Shown here piece after piece: positions 13,257-19,884 of a DNA stretch of 19,884 nt (positions are counted from its first letter, which is position 1; every line of letters starts with the position of its first letter). Origin of the DNA: Alphaproteobacteria bacterium (GTDB taxonomy: Bacteria > Pseudomonadota > Alphaproteobacteria > Rs-D84); contig WRIM01000002.1 of assembly GCA_009782725.1 (NCBI GenBank), positions 1 to 19,884 on the forward strand, given 5' to 3'. The translations under genes and the position numbers were made by a program. Below the pieces are notes generated by a model. That model searched no databases and was not told where the DNA came from. It saw nothing but the letters and a program-made list of their open reading frames with translations.

Positions 13257-14245
13257 AAACGCCGTCTTGGTTCTTGAAAAGAAATATCATTTCATACATG
13301 TTATGGCCTTTGTCTTTGGTATATATCGCCGGCCATATGGTTATTTATTTTTCCCGGCTTTTTTGGCAAAAAGCGTCAAAAAGGCCGGTAATTTGCATCG
13401 GCGGAATTTTGGCCGGCGGGGTCGGAAAAACTCCGATTGTAAAAGAAGTCGCCGGGCGATTAGATGCAACGATTGTGATGCGCGGATATAAAGGAAAAAG
13501 CAAAAAGGAAGAAGGAAGAAGTGTAAAGGTTAATAAAAACTCGGCTGTTTCAGAAGTGGGGGACGAAGCCAAAATGCTTTCCGACCACGGATTGGAAGTA
13601 TATATCGGAGACCGGGCGAAAAACATAGAATACCTTAATTATACGGGCTCTCCGGCCGAACATCGCCCGATTGTTATGGATGACGGGTTTCAAAACCCGA
13701 CCGTAAAAAAAGACATTTCAATTCTTGTTTTCGATGAAAAAATCGGCATTGGAAACGGATTTTGTTTGCCCGCCGGGCCATTGCGAGAACCGCTTTGGTT
13801 TGGTTTGGGTCGGGCCAACGCAGTTATTATTATAAAAAATGATAATCACAATCAATTTTCAACTTTCAATTTTCAATTTTCAATTAAAAAGCCGGCTTTT
13901 TTGGCAAAAAATGAATCTTTAAACCCGGGGCTTTTTGGCAAAGTCATCGCATTTGCCGGAATCGGATACCCGCAAAAATTCTTTGACGCCGTGTCCGCCA
14001 TGCCGCGCGTTCGCGTCATAGAATCGGTCTCTTTCCCCGATCATCACGAATATACCAAACAAGATATCTTAAACCTTTTCAAATTGGCAAAAAAGCATGA
14101 TGCGGAATTGACCTGCACGGAAAAAGATTGGGTAAAATTGCCCGAAAATATTCGAAAGAAAATAAAATATGTGCCGTTGGTTACAACGATAGAACCGGGT
14201 TTTTGGGAATGGTTGAATGAAAAACTAGAGAATTTGAAAAAATGA
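13253..14245 (+). CDS. lpxK: tetraacyldisaccharide 4'-kinase LpxK
   Basis: LpxK phosphorylates the 4' position of the lipid A disaccharide at the inner membrane. The 330 residues show an N-terminal membrane helix (about 12-35), a P-loop GGILAGGVGKTP (50-61), VMRGYKGKSK (75-84), VGDEAKML, and MDDGFQNP (142-149) with the Asp pair used for catalysis. The C-terminal KHDAELTCTEKDWVKLP is also typical. The gene overlaps its neighbours by 4 bases on both sides (ATGA). Residues about 200-212 (NQFSTFNFQFSIK) are encoded by five TCAATTT heptamers and look foreign to the protein; they fall in a variable region after LGRANAVIIIK. The reading frame is intact. Confidence 0.92.
   Translation: MKTPSWFLKRNIISYMLWPLSLVYIAGHMVIYFSRLFWQKASKRPVICIGGILAGGVGKTPIVKEVAGRLDATIVMRGYKGKSKKEEGRSVKVNKNSAVSEVGDEAKMLSDHGLEVYIGDRAKNIEYLNYTGSPAEHRPIVMDDGFQNPTVKKDISILVFDEKIGIGNGFCLPAGPLREPLWFGLGRANAVIIIKNDNHNQFSTFNFQFSIKKPAFLAKNESLNPGLFGKVIAFAGIGYPQKFFDAVSAMPRVRVIESVSFPDHHEYTKQDILNLFKLAKKHDAELTCTEKDWVKLPENIRKKIKYVPLVTTIEPGFWEWLNEKLENLKK
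13852..13886. repeat. five tandem heptamers (TCAATTT) within lpxK
   Basis: The units are TCAATTT, TCAACTT, TCAATTT, TCAATTT and TCAATTA. Thirty-five bases is not a multiple of three, so an insertion of exactly this block would need compensation by flanking bases. The encoded segment alternates Phe with polar residues. Confidence 0.85.
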
Positions 14246-15198
14246 AGACCGTATCAAAAAATATAATTATCAAAGGCGTTGGTATTCATTCCGGCGCGCC
14301 GGTCACGATGACTATAAAACCGTCCAAAAAAGCCGGTATTTTCTTTAAAAGAACCGACTTGCCGGGCGCCGATTTGATTCCGGCGACTTATGATAATGTC
14401 GGCGCGACCAACTTGCGCAATACCACGATCGGCGACGTGCGCGGCGCGCATGTTCAAACCATAGAGCACATTATGGCCGCATTATTTATTGCCGGCATAG
14501 ACAGCGCGATTATAGAAATAAACGGCCCAGAAACGCCTATACTGGACGGAAGCGCAAAGAAATTTCTTGAGCGTATTTATATGTCTGTTGATAAAATTTC
14601 CAAGGTCGCAAAAAAAATCATAATTAAAAAAGAAATAATTGCAAAACAAAGTGAATTAATACGAAAATTGCCGGTGATTTCGCGTATAAAGTTGTGGTTT
14701 TACAATCTTCTGACTGGGCGGAAAAACGACGGGTTTGTGCGTCTTTATCCCGATTCGCGCGGGCTTGATATCAAGGCGACCCTTGTATATAAAGAACCAA
14801 TCATTGGAACGCAAAGCTATGAATTTTTATTTGATTATACGGATGCGGCGAGGAAAGCTTTTATGCGCGATATCGCGGCGGCGCGCACCTTTGGAAAAAT
14901 AAGCGAATGGGAGTGGTTGAAAAAACGCGGCATGGCGCGCGGATGCAATGAAACGAATGTTATTGCATTAAATATGGATTGTACGGCGGCGGCGAATCCG
15001 GCTCCTTATGGCCTTTATTGGCCGGATGAATTTGTGCGTCACAAGATTACCGATTTAATCGGCGATATGTATACTTCCGGCGGTCAGATTATTGGCGGTG
15101 TGGAAAGTTTCAAAGGAAGCCATGCTTTGAATAATCTTGTATTAAAGAAATTATTTTCAAATCCAAATAATTATGAAATTATTATTAACAAAAAATAA
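14242..15198 (+). CDS. lpxC: UDP-3-O-acyl-N-acetylglucosamine deacetylase LpxC
   Basis: LpxC is the zinc-dependent committed step of lipid A synthesis in the cytosol. The 318 residues carry the N-terminal KGVGIHSG, TIEHIMAAL with Glu75 as catalytic base and His76 as zinc ligand, and GPETPILDGSA. The RTFG segment follows, then DEFVRHKITDLIGD with zinc ligands His267 and Asp271, and GSHALNN with the catalytic His294. Between domains I and II there is a basic, hydrophobic stretch (about 126-165, including SRIKLWFYNLL) longer than in E. coli LpxC. The ATG overlaps the lpxK stop by 4 bases, so the two are likely translated together; lpxC is more often found in the division cluster. Confidence 0.93.
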   Translation: MKTVSKNIIIKGVGIHSGAPVTMTIKPSKKAGIFFKRTDLPGADLIPATYDNVGATNLRNTTIGDVRGAHVQTIEHIMAALFIAGIDSAIIEINGPETPILDGSAKKFLERIYMSVDKISKVAKKIIIKKEIIAKQSELIRKLPVISRIKLWFYNLLTGRKNDGFVRLYPDSRGLDIKATLVYKEPIIGTQSYEFLFDYTDAARKAFMRDIAAARTFGKISEWEWLKKRGMARGCNETNVIALNMDCTAAANPAPYGLYWPDEFVRHKITDLIGDMYTSGGQIIGGVESFKGSHALNNLVLKKLFSNPNNYEIIINKK

Positions 15199-15252
15199 TA
15201 AACATAAATCAATTATATATTTATTGTTGTTTTTGTTATACCGGTTAGTAAT

Positions 15253-15426
15253 GTTAAAAATTGTTTTTAAAAATTATCAATATAGTTTCCAACATAAAAT
15301 ATTTGAATTTATAGGATTTTTAAATAATTGTTAAAAATCCTTTATAATAATAAACATGTTAAAAATACCGGCCTTTTTGTCGTTTTTAACATAAATTCTG
15401 TCTTTAATTTTATACTTGTTAAAAAT
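15253..15426. repeat. repeated GTTAAAAAT sites in the virB3 upstream region
   Basis: Exact GTTAAAAAT occurs on the plus strand at 15253-15261, 15330-15338, 15358-15366 and 15418-15426, with a minus-strand variant (GTTTTTAAC) at 15382-15390. They lie in the 262-base gap between lpxC and virB3. The gap is AT-rich, which raises the chance rate, but four exact 9-mers in 174 bases suggest a regulator binding array. Confidence 0.5.
15313..15348 (+). promoter_or_regulatory. dyad and -10 box before virB3
   Basis: AGGATTTTTAA (15313-15323) and TTAAAAATCCT (15331-15341) form a perfect 11-bp inverted repeat with a 7-base loop, followed at 15343-15348 by a perfect TATAAT. Any -35 would fall within the dyad and is weak. 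A repressor or activator site over a promoter fits; a weak terminator of the lpx operon is the alternative. Confidence 0.45.
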
Positions 15427-15460
15427 GGCCAAATATTGTTAAATTCTATCCGAGAGAAGA

Positions 15461-15757
15461 ATGCGTCAGCAAGTACTGAAAGCTTTGGCAAATCCGGCGC
15501 GCATATTTTATGTGCCTTATTCTATTGCGGTTATGAATTTCGCCGCGCAGTTTATAGTATTTGTGACAATATTTTTCACAGATTTGCTTATTAATGGGAC
15601 AGACGCCAAATTCAGCCCGATGTATTTCATAATATCGGTCGGATTGGCGCACATAATACTTGCGGGCGTATCGAAAAAAGAACCGCAATTGGCAAACATA
15701 ATCGCCGCAAAGATAAGATTATTCAAAGTACGCGCGCCAAACAGAATTGAAGTATAA
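15461..15757 (+). CDS. virB3: type IV secretion protein VirB3
   Basis: A small inner-membrane component of the type IV secretion system. The 98 residues contain the VirB3-like opening LANPARIFYVPYSI, two adjacent hydrophobic segments near 22-44 and 52-68, and a conserved-looking tail HIILAGVSKKEPQLANIIAAKI. The ATG at 15461 follows GAGAGAAG. Its stop overlaps the virB4 ATG by one base (TAATG), the usual VirB3-VirB4 arrangement; in some systems the two are fused. No other T4SS gene precedes it here. Confidence 0.8.
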   Translation: MRQQVLKALANPARIFYVPYSIAVMNFAAQFIVFVTIFFTDLLINGTDAKFSPMYFIISVGLAHIILAGVSKKEPQLANIIAAKIRLFKVRAPNRIEV

Positions 15758-18180
15758 TGGAACAGATGTTGAACTTTTTTGTGACGGATACGTTTCAAAT
15801 CACGCTTGTGGTATTCGGCGCTGCTGTACTTTTGGCGTTTATCGTATTGCTTATCTATTCGGGCATGCTTTCCAAAATAATATTCCCGAATTTCGGATAT
15901 AAAAAGTATTACGAATATCTTCCCTTTCAATCCGTATTGGCCGACAATGCGACGATAAGGCTGAACGACGGCACCCTTGTCCGCGCGTTTAAAATCGAAG
16001 GCGTTCAAACATCGCTGAAAGACGATGCGGAAAAGCAAAAATTGTTAGAGCTTCGCGCGCAATTATTCAACCAGATTAAAGATACAAGCGTGATTTTGCG
16101 GTTCTTTACCATACGCGACCACGTATCGGACAAGACGGATTACGAATTCGACCAGCCCACGCTTCAAAGAATCTATAACCAATGGAATGGGCAAGGATTA
16201 AAGATATTCAAGAATTCTTACTATCTTGTGTTAAGCGTTTCCGGCGGTAACGGCGCCGACCGAATGGCGCAATATACTAACTATGTCGAATCGATTTTGG
16301 CCGCTTACAAAGTAACCTTGATGCGGCATAATTCTGCAGATAATTTCGCCGCGCTTTTCGGGCGGATTTTATCCCCGGTGACAAAGCCGCAAATTAAAAA
16401 ATGCGACGCAAACATGGCGACGCTTATGACCGTTGATTCGGTTGAGTTTTTGAATGACGGCCATGCTCGGTATTCGTCCGGCAAAGATAAAAAATTCGCG
16501 GCATTTTGTTCGTTTAAAACCTCGCCCGATTTTATGGACGAAGATTTTTTTGATGAAATCGGCACAATCCAATCCGAAATGGTTGTAATGAATGCGAACA
16601 GGATAATGGGCCCTGGGAATATTGAAACCGCAATAAGGCAACAACTTGCAACCACGGATTCCAATAATGCGGATGAAGAAATAGTGGCCGAGCAGTTGTA
16701 TGCCGCCCAAATCGCAATGGATGAGAATGTGTCCGGCACGCAGAGTTTGGTTAATTATTATCCGCTTTTCGCGCTTTTCGGCGATACCGAAAAAGAGTTG
16801 GAAAACGCGGTCGCGGAATTTAAAAAGATTTGCGCCGGATTCGGGATTTCGCCGGTGGTCGAAAACTTTGCATCCCGCGTATCGTTCTTTTCGATGATTC
16901 CGGGATTCGACGTTTTTCCGCGGTCGTTTAAAATGCTGTCCCGGACGACGGCGATTGCGACCCCGATGTCAAGCGTGCCCGCGGGCGTGCCGAATTCCGA
17001 TTGGGGCCCCGGACCCATTGTGGTATTTCCAACGGCCCAAGGAACGCCGTACCAATTTCAGTTTCATGTATCGGAAGGCCAAGGCGCGGTCGCGCATACT
17101 CTTACAATCGGGCCGACCGGCGGGGGTAAGACGACGTTGTTCTCGTTCCTTATCGCGCAATCGCTTCGTCATCCGAAATTAAAGGCGTTCTTTTTTGACC
17201 GGAACAGGGGCGCCGAAATATTCACGCTTTCGACCGGGGGCAAGTACCTTACGTTCTATAATAAATCCAAAGAATCGGACAAGGTTGCGGCGGGGTTCGA
17301 GACAAAATTAAATCCGCTGAAAATGGAAGACACGGAACAAAATCGCGCGTTTTTGCGACGCTGGCTTGCCATGATATCCGGGCATTCCGATCCGAGAAGC
17401 CTTGACGAGGTTGCCCGCGCGGTGTCCGTTAACTTTGATTATTTGGGCGATAACGACCGGAAATTAACCAATCTTTGGGAGTCTTGTTTTTCAAGCGACG
17501 GCGTTATGAGGCCTGCGCTTAAAAAATGGGTCGACCCGTTGCAATACGGGGACGTGTTTAACGAGAACAAGGATACGCTTGACCTGTACTCGCGCCTTAC
17601 CACGTTTGACTTTACGGATATATTGGCGGACGAAACGCTTGCGCCTGCGGTGATTTCATACATTATTCATCGCATTAATCAGATTACGGTGGCCGGCGGA
17701 AATCCGTCGCTGATTATGATTGACGAAACCGCGCCCATGCTGGCCAACCCGATGTTCCGCGAGAACTTTATTACGGGTCTTCAAGAAGGGCGCAAAAACC
17801 GCCAAGCATACATGGCCGCATTCCAACGCGCGAACGTGATTGATAAGCTTGGCATCGGCGACGTAGTGCGGGGCCAAGCGCAGACGGTGATGTTCTTTCG
17901 AAATCCGGCCGCCGATACAAGCGATTACGAGCACTGGAAGCTAAACCCGCTTGAAATGGCGTTTATCCAAGGCAAAGCATACCCGCATTTAAAGCGCGCC
18001 GTATTGCTGTCTCGTCCGGTCACGGGCGAATCGGTTGTTTTGAATACGGAATTGGGGGGGCTTGGGCCGCTGCTTCGTTTGTTTGAATCCGGCCGCGCAT
18101 CGGTATTATTGGCCGAAGAATTATATAAAACATTCGGCACGGAATTCGTCGAGGAATACCTGAAACGGCAAAATGTTTAA
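15757..18180 (+). CDS. virB4: type IV secretion ATPase VirB4
   Basis: VirB4 is the large inner-membrane-associated ATPase that energises substrate transfer and pilus biogenesis. The 807 residues comprise one N-terminal membrane helix (about 14-36), a CagE/TrbE-like N-terminal domain, Walker A GPTGGGKTT (452-460), Walker B LIMIDE with Asp656-Glu657, and the following motif GLQEGRKNRQAYMAAFQR. Length and motifs fit a full, active VirB4. The virB3-virB4 pair followed by an exported protein rather than virB6 suggests the T4SS genes are scattered in this genome, as in Rickettsiales. The start overlaps the virB3 stop. Confidence 0.93.
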   Translation: MEQMLNFFVTDTFQITLVVFGAAVLLAFIVLLIYSGMLSKIIFPNFGYKKYYEYLPFQSVLADNATIRLNDGTLVRAFKIEGVQTSLKDDAEKQKLLELRAQLFNQIKDTSVILRFFTIRDHVSDKTDYEFDQPTLQRIYNQWNGQGLKIFKNSYYLVLSVSGGNGADRMAQYTNYVESILAAYKVTLMRHNSADNFAALFGRILSPVTKPQIKKCDANMATLMTVDSVEFLNDGHARYSSGKDKKFAAFCSFKTSPDFMDEDFFDEIGTIQSEMVVMNANRIMGPGNIETAIRQQLATTDSNNADEEIVAEQLYAAQIAMDENVSGTQSLVNYYPLFALFGDTEKELENAVAEFKKICAGFGISPVVENFASRVSFFSMIPGFDVFPRSFKMLSRTTAIATPMSSVPAGVPNSDWGPGPIVVFPTAQGTPYQFQFHVSEGQGAVAHTLTIGPTGGGKTTLFSFLIAQSLRHPKLKAFFFDRNRGAEIFTLSTGGKYLTFYNKSKESDKVAAGFETKLNPLKMEDTEQNRAFLRRWLAMISGHSDPRSLDEVARAVSVNFDYLGDNDRKLTNLWESCFSSDGVMRPALKKWVDPLQYGDVFNENKDTLDLYSRLTTFDFTDILADETLAPAVISYIIHRINQITVAGGNPSLIMIDETAPMLANPMFRENFITGLQEGRKNRQAYMAAFQRANVIDKLGIGDVVRGQAQTVMFFRNPAADTSDYEHWKLNPLEMAFIQGKAYPHLKRAVLLSRPVTGESVVLNTELGGLGPLLRLFESGRASVLLAEELYKTFGTEFVEEYLKRQNV

Positions 18181-18182
18181 TT

Positions 18183-18282
18183 AATTAACAAATAACAATT
18201 AACAATGAATGCTTTTTTTATCGCCAACAAGTTCAAGAAAAATATATTACAGTTATCAATTGTTAATTGTTATTTGTTAATT
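18183..18282. repeat. perfect 24-bp inverted pair of heptamer arrays spanning a start codon
   Basis: Arms at 18183-18206 and 18259-18282 are exact complements built from AATTAAC and AAATAAC units, 52 bases apart. The left arm runs from just after the virB4 stop into the ATG at 18205; the right arm encodes part of the signal-peptide core of the same gene. The mRNA should form a long AU hairpin that holds the start codon. Confidence 0.9.
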
Positions 18283-18876
18283 GTTATTTCTGCATTTGCC
18301 GACGATTGCGTTATGCATAAAATGGCGCCCGCTGTATCAATCACTGTGCCGGAATGGCGGATGTCGGTGGTGCAACCAGACGCGCCCATGGATTTGCTTC
18401 ATGGGAATATAGAGGCCAGCCTGATAGAATCATACAGCATCCAAGCAATGACGGTGCCAGTGGCTGACGGGTATTGCGTGGTGCTGCACGCCCTTTCGGC
18501 AGAAATCGGATATACGGAATTCTTGGTTCAAATCGATGCGCGCCACATTCCGAACAGCTGTGAATATAATGTAACATTAGAGCACGAGCGCGAGCATATC
18601 ACCGCGCATCTGTCGACGATAAATGACTCATCCAATGCCATTCAAACCGCGGTGCGCCGTGCCGCGAACAGCATTATGCCGATATTCGTGCGAGGGGCGC
18701 ACGAAGTCGATTCTGCGCTGGACTCTATGGAGCAAGAGCTTCAAACGCATCCGGATATAATACTGATGAAACAACAGATAAATGCCGAGCAAGAAATAAG
18801 AAATAAAAAAGTAGACCAGCGCGAAGACGGCCAACGCCTAAACAAACTCTGCGGCATCGATTATTTGCGGAAATAA
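18205..18876 (+). CDS. exported protein with HEREH zinc-peptidase motif
   Basis: The 223 residues begin with a signal peptide (basic FKKN, hydrophobic core ILQLSIVNCYLLIVISAFA, cleavage near residue 32). HEREH at 127-131 fits HExxH of zinc metallopeptidases, in the context CEYNVTLEHEREHITAHL. This resembles, from memory, predicted secreted Zn-dependent proteases such as DUF922, though I am not certain of the family. Cysteines at 119 and in the C-terminal LCGIDY could form a disulfide. A charged helical tail follows. It lies 24 bases after virB4 and is probably co-transcribed, so a periplasmic role with the secretion system (such as wall remodelling) is possible but unproven. No ribosome site precedes the ATG, which sits inside a heptamer inverted repeat. 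Its stop abuts the opposing gene's stop with no spacing. Confidence 0.6.
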   Translation: MNAFFIANKFKKNILQLSIVNCYLLIVISAFADDCVMHKMAPAVSITVPEWRMSVVQPDAPMDLLHGNIEASLIESYSIQAMTVPVADGYCVVLHALSAEIGYTEFLVQIDARHIPNSCEYNVTLEHEREHITAHLSTINDSSNAIQTAVRRAANSIMPIFVRGAHEVDSALDSMEQELQTHPDIILMKQQINAEQEIRNKKVDQREDGQRLNKLCGIDYLRK

Positions 18877-19554
18877 CTATTTCGAAAGACCGAAATGTTT
18901 CAGAGATTCTTTTAAATGAATTTTCCCGGTTTCGATTTTCTGTTTCATAAAATCGTCTTTTTGCCATGCGAAATAACGCCGAAGCCGCAATGTCATTTTC
19001 GACACTATATAGCGTAATCTCATCAATTCGAATTGTTCTTTGAAATTCGGGATTTCGCCGGATACCGAAAAATACCCCTCAAGAAACTTTTCCATTCTTT
19101 CCGGTTCATAGAAAGTGCTGTAACACGCGATTTCGGAAACCGGAATTCCGCCAACGCATTCATCCCAATCAAGCGCCGCGGAAACATGAATGCCGTCAAT
19201 GGTCAGCGCGTTCCACGCGGGCATATCGTTATGCACAAGAACCGCCGCGTCCGCGCGCAATAATTTATTATCCGGGCCGAACAATTCATTTATGCCGGCA
19301 GATTGCGCGGCGTTCAAAACATCGTAACCTTTCAGAACATCAAGATTGAATTCCAGGCCCGCGCGAACGGCGCCAAGAAAACTGTCGTGCAGTCCTTGCA
19401 CTTTGCCGGTCTTGGCGATTTCATTATCAAACGGCCCGAATCCCGCGACCTTTATTTTGTTTATTTGCGCCAATGTTTTTCCAGACGCCGCAGTTAATAC
19501 ATCCGTCGCCTTTGGGTTATTTTGCAAATACTTTTCCATGACATAATTCATCAT
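18877..19554 (-). pseudogene. truncated aminoglycoside-phosphotransferase (APH) family protein
   Basis: The open frame of 225 residues carries the C-lobe of an APH/choline-kinase-type phosphotransferase. The catalytic loop is VLVHNDMPAWN (His108, Asp110, Asn114), and the metal-binding Asp129 is in ALDWDECVGG, followed by the usual helical C-terminus. Preceding it is only a hinge-like YVMEKYL and the typical LAQINKIKVAGFGPF segment. The N-lobe with the nucleotide-binding Lys (about 80-100 residues) is missing, and an in-frame TAA lies one codon before the first ATG. It overlaps the broken racemase frame by 38 bases. The simplest reading is a deletion that fused two genes. A functional N-lobe-less protein cannot be excluded. 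Confidence 0.65.
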
Positions 19555-19884
19555 ATATTATTCTGTGTATTTCATTTCGGTCGGCGTCGTCCGGAATGAT
19601 TACATTCAATCCCGCGGCGGTCAGCTTGCCTTTGTAAAAATCATGCTCCATTGTGAATTTCGTGCCTAACAGTCCGATGTTTTTAATTCCGTCCCGCTTA
19701 ATTTCATCAATGGTTGGTTCCGCGATATGAAGCAATGGTATGCCAATCGCCGCCGTGACATTCGGGGCCAATTTATGCATGGTATTCGTCGCAATGACAA
19801 GAAAGTCCGCACCGGCTTTCTCTATATATTTTGCCTCACGCGCCATGATGGCCCCAAGCGCGTCCCAATCGCCGATATGTTGAA
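19517..19884 (-). pseudogene. aspartate/glutamate racemase family, C-terminally truncated (runs off right edge)
   Basis: The frame is open to the window edge and reads QHIGDWDALGAIMAREAKYIEKAGADFLVIATNTMHK in two adjoining stretches, then PLLHIAEPTIDEI, GLLGTKFTMEHDFYKGKL and RIIYDELCHGKVFAK. This follows the E. coli YgeA pattern closely, including the NTMH segment of the first catalytic half. The frame stops right after ELCHG, so the roughly 65 residues expected next, including the GCTEIGLL-type cysteine of the second half, are absent. The enzyme should be inactive as a racemase. The first ATG visible (19846) is internal; the true start is outside the window. Confidence 0.75.

Noticed and set aside
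15517..16038. A 173-codon antisense frame across virB3 and virB4
   Set aside because: It overlaps two conserved, translationally linked genes and has no supporting signal.

Overview
The window reads as a chromosomal segment of a Gram-negative bacterium, most likely an alphaproteobacterium and possibly host-associated. The evidence is a lipid A operon (lysophospholipid acyltransferase-like gene, lpxK, lpxC), a cysteine-free bL36, VirB3/VirB4 secretion genes, an IncI1-R64-type pilus module, and an initiator tRNA with the A29-U41 variant known from alphaproteobacteria. The taxonomic placement is inference. Most genes look moderate in GC by eye; the 10.2-12.2 kb stretch is clearly more AT-rich.

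Layout. (1) 1-763, minus: 5' part of gyrB with a good promoter. (2) 1003-5770, minus: a four-gene type IVb pilus operon in the R64 order pilO-pilP-ATPase-membrane platform; no pilin or secretin gene is in the window. (3) 5841-6132: a hairpin-rich repeat cluster, a bidirectional terminator and rpmJ (bL36). (4) 6195-8102: a short SufB/SufD-family gene divergent from ychF, with a shared promoter region built largely of heptamer repeats. (5) 8109-10080, minus: a SIMPL-domain protein followed by a HopA1-like protein. (6) 10196-12192, plus: an AT-rich two-gene cassette with its own promoter and a structured leader, encoding an ABC/SMC-type ATPase and a small Cys-rich protein with a D...ExK nuclease-like pattern; this is the best candidate for an undescribed defence-type module. 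(7) 12290-12366, minus: initiator tRNA-fMet. (8) 12516-15198, plus: acyltransferase-lpxK-lpxC with 4-base overlaps. (9) 15461-18876, plus: virB3, virB4 and an exported protein with an HEREH zinc-protease motif. (10) 18877-19884, minus: two truncated genes abutting each other, an aminoglycoside-phosphotransferase-like C-lobe and an aspartate/glutamate racemase lacking its second catalytic half.

The most striking pattern is not a gene. At least seven places carry tandem 7-base repeats of several unrelated sequences (AGATAAT/AGATACT, ATGAAGT, AATAACG, GAACTTT, TCAATTT, AATTAAC). Several are arranged as long inverted pairs. They sit at gene starts, stops and junctions, supply stop codons and -10 boxes, and encode part of the signal-peptide hydrophobic core of two exported proteins. 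Three genes whose start codons abut such arrays have no visible Shine-Dalgarno sequence, unlike most of their neighbours.
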